A stretch of 15,240 bases of DNA from an uncultured Clostridia bacterium. GTDB taxonomy: Bacteria; Bacillota; Clostridia; Oscillospirales; Acutalibacteraceae. A program made the translations under genes and the position numbers. Where the stretch lies: positions 1-15,240 of the forward strand of contig CAJFUH010000029.1 of assembly GCA_904420155.1 (NCBI GenBank), given 5' to 3'. The notes under the pieces were generated by a model. That model was given only the letters and a program-made list of their open reading frames with translations. It made no database searches and was not told where the DNA came from. Each line of letters opens with the position of its first letter. The first letter of the stretch is position 1. This document shows positions 13,630 to 15,240 of this stretch, one piece after another.

Positions 13630-15171
13630 ATGGATTTTGTCAATGAAAAGGTCTTGATTATGGACTTTGGTGGACAATACAGCCAATTGATTGCGCGGCG
13701 CGTGCGTGACTGCAATGTGTTCTGTGAAATTAAGCCGTATAAAATGACCGCGAAAGAGATTGCGCAAGGAGGATATAAGGGGATTATTTTTTCAGGGGGC
13801 CCCAACAGTGTATACGAGGAGAAGGCTCCAAAATGCGACGCGGCTTTATTTGACTTAGGTATCCCGGTGTTGGGAATTTGCTATGGCGCTCAATTGATGG
13901 CTCATACATTGGGAGGTACGGTAAAGAGTTCTCAAGTGCGGGAATACGGGAAGACCCCAGTGCATTTTTGCGAAAATAGCCGTTTGTTTGCGGGACTTCC
14001 TTCCTCCAGTGTTTGCTGGATGAGCCATACCGATTATATTGCCGAGGTTCCTGCGGGTTTTGCCGTTACAGGAAAAAGCGAGGATTGCCCCGTAGCTGCA
14101 ATGGAAAATGTGGAGCGCAATCTATATGCATTCCAATTCCATCCAGAGGTGGAACATACGGTGGAAGGAAACGGGATGCTGAAAAATTTCCTCTATCAGG
14201 TATGCGGATGTACTGGCGATTGGGTAATGTCTTCATTTGTCACCCGGACCATTGAAAGGCTGAGAGAAGAGATCGGGGACAAAAAGGTTTTGTGTGGTCT
14301 TTCTGGCGGCGTTGATTCCTCTGTGGCCGCAGTCTTGGTGCATAAAGCAGTGGGAAAACAATTGACATGTATCTTTGTAGATCACGGTCTGCTCCGCAAA
14401 AATGAAGGGGACGAAGTGGAACAGATTTTCCGGGAGCAATTTGACATGAACTTAGTGCGTGTCAATGCGCAGGATCGTTTTCTGACCAAATTAAGTGGCG
14501 TAACAGAGCCGGAGCGTAAGCGCAAGATTATTGGGGAAGAGTTTATCCGGGTGTTTGAAGAAGAGGCTAAAAAGATTGGCCATGTGGACTTCTTATGCCA
14601 AGGGACTATCTATCCGGATGTGGTGGAAAGCGGCACAGGGGAAGCAGCTGTAATTAAAAGCCACCATAATGTAGGCGGTTTACCCAAGGATATCGGGTTC
14701 ACTGGAATCATTGAGCCGCTTCGAGATTTGTTTAAAGATGAAGTACGACGGGTAGGGCTGGAATTAGGGATTCCTTCCTTTTTGGTATGGAGACAGCCAT
14801 TCCCGGGTCCTGGTCTGGCAGTGCGTGTGATGGGGGATATCACGGAAGAAAAGTTAGAGATTTTAAAGGATGCGGACGCTATTTTTCGAGAAGAAATTGC
14901 CAACGCCGGACTGGAGCGCTCCATCAACCAGTATTTTGCCGTGCTTACCGGGATTAAGAGCGTAGGCGTTATGGGGGACGGACGTACTTATGATAATACT
15001 ATAGCTCTGCGTGGAGTAACCACTACTGATTTTATGACAGCGGATTGGGCGAGAATCCCTTATGAAGTATTAGAAAAGGTATCTAACCGCATTGTCAATG
15101 AAGTGAAAAATGTTAACCGAGTAGTCTATGACATCACTTCCAAGCCCCCGGCAACAATTGAGTGGGAATGA
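13630..15171 (+). CDS. guaA: GMP synthase (glutamine-hydrolysing)
   Basis: Converts XMP to GMP using glutamine and ATP. A class I glutaminase domain (about 1-190) has the triad Cys84 in GICYGAQ and His171 with Glu173 in FQFHPEVEHT. The ATP-pyrophosphatase domain begins near 205, with the P-loop GLSGGVDSS (223-231), and the C-terminal dimerisation domain ends in the family-typical VVYDITSKPPATIEWE. At 513 residues it is full length. The ATG at 13630 follows AAGGAG (13614-13619) by ten bases; the nearby ATG at 13626 is in another frame. It lies 146 bases after purA, beyond a strong hairpin, so it may be co-transcribed or have its own control. guaB, which makes its substrate XMP, is not in the window. 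Confidence 0.97.
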   Translation: MDFVNEKVLIMDFGGQYSQLIARRVRDCNVFCEIKPYKMTAKEIAQGGYKGIIFSGGPNSVYEEKAPKCDAALFDLGIPVLGICYGAQLMAHTLGGTVKSSQVREYGKTPVHFCENSRLFAGLPSSSVCWMSHTDYIAEVPAGFAVTGKSEDCPVAAMENVERNLYAFQFHPEVEHTVEGNGMLKNFLYQVCGCTGDWVMSSFVTRTIERLREEIGDKKVLCGLSGGVDSSVAAVLVHKAVGKQLTCIFVDHGLLRKNEGDEVEQIFREQFDMNLVRVNAQDRFLTKLSGVTEPERKRKIIGEEFIRVFEEEAKKIGHVDFLCQGTIYPDVVESGTGEAAVIKSHHNVGGLPKDIGFTGIIEPLRDLFKDEVRRVGLELGIPSFLVWRQPFPGPGLAVRVMGDITEEKLEILKDADAIFREEIANAGLERSINQYFAVLTGIKSVGVMGDGRTYDNTIALRGVTTTDFMTADWARIPYEVLEKVSNRIVNEVKNVNRVVYDITSKPPATIEWE

Positions 15172-15240
15172 CGCTCGAAACGGCGAAAACCCGCATGAAT
15201 ACAGGCTTTTTTGCCCGTCCATACTGCTCTTGATACTGGA

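Noticed and set aside
15172..15240. Possible terminator after guaA near the six T at 15207-15212
   Set aside because: The bases before the T run form at most a few interrupted pairs (CC-G with GG and a bulge). No stable stem is visible, and no gene was recognised in the last 69 bases.
1..15240. CRISPR arrays, insertion sequences, prophage genes, tRNA genes, toxin-antitoxin or defence systems
   Set aside because: No repeated spacer-like array, transposase motif, inverted-repeat ends, cloverleaf pattern or defence-type protein was seen. Nearly all the sequence is assigned to core genes.

Overview
The window looks like chromosomal DNA from a low-to-moderate GC Gram-positive anaerobe of the Clostridia, most likely near Oscillospiraceae/Ruminococcaceae. 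The reasons are strong AGGAGG ribosome sites, sigma-A type promoters, many rho-independent terminators, a T-box leader, an IreB-family phosphoprotein gene, and a purF with the cysteines of the Fe-S (Bacillus-type) enzyme. It is almost entirely core metabolism. I see no insertion sequence, prophage, CRISPR array, tRNA or rRNA, and no clear new multi-gene system.

Left part (1-5000), mostly minus strand. The tail of a plus-strand gene ends at 74 and is closed by a terminator. It is followed on the minus strand by a 99-aa conserved-looking hypothetical gene (345-644), an ireB gene (783-1028), and pheT-pheS (1088-4505), which encode the two subunits of phenylalanyl-tRNA synthetase. pheS is preceded by a phenylalanine T-box leader (about 4586-4851) with its own promoter, a recognisable T-box sequence and an intrinsic terminator. 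The two small genes each have their own promoter and terminator.

Middle part (4950-8190), plus strand. A promoter at 4961-4989 drives a compact cluster: a two-helix membrane protein, acpS (holo-ACP synthase), a fused nnrE-nnrD (NAD(P)HX repair) and a small lipoprotein. The first three genes overlap and the fourth follows after 36 bases. A 431-base gap follows. It holds a weak and then a strong terminator, an unexplained structured stretch, a set of AATCGAC repeats and the purC promoter.

Right part (8344-15171), plus strand. This is a purine cluster in the order purC-purF-purB-purA-guaA. It combines the entry step (PurF), SAICAR synthesis (PurC), the lyase shared by the IMP and AMP branches (PurB), and the final amination steps to AMP (PurA) and GMP (GuaA). 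The other de novo pur genes and guaB are not in the window. A two-step hairpin lies between purA and guaA. The most useful leads for follow-up are the structured gap before purC, the purA-guaA hairpin, and the placement of ireB directly after pheST.
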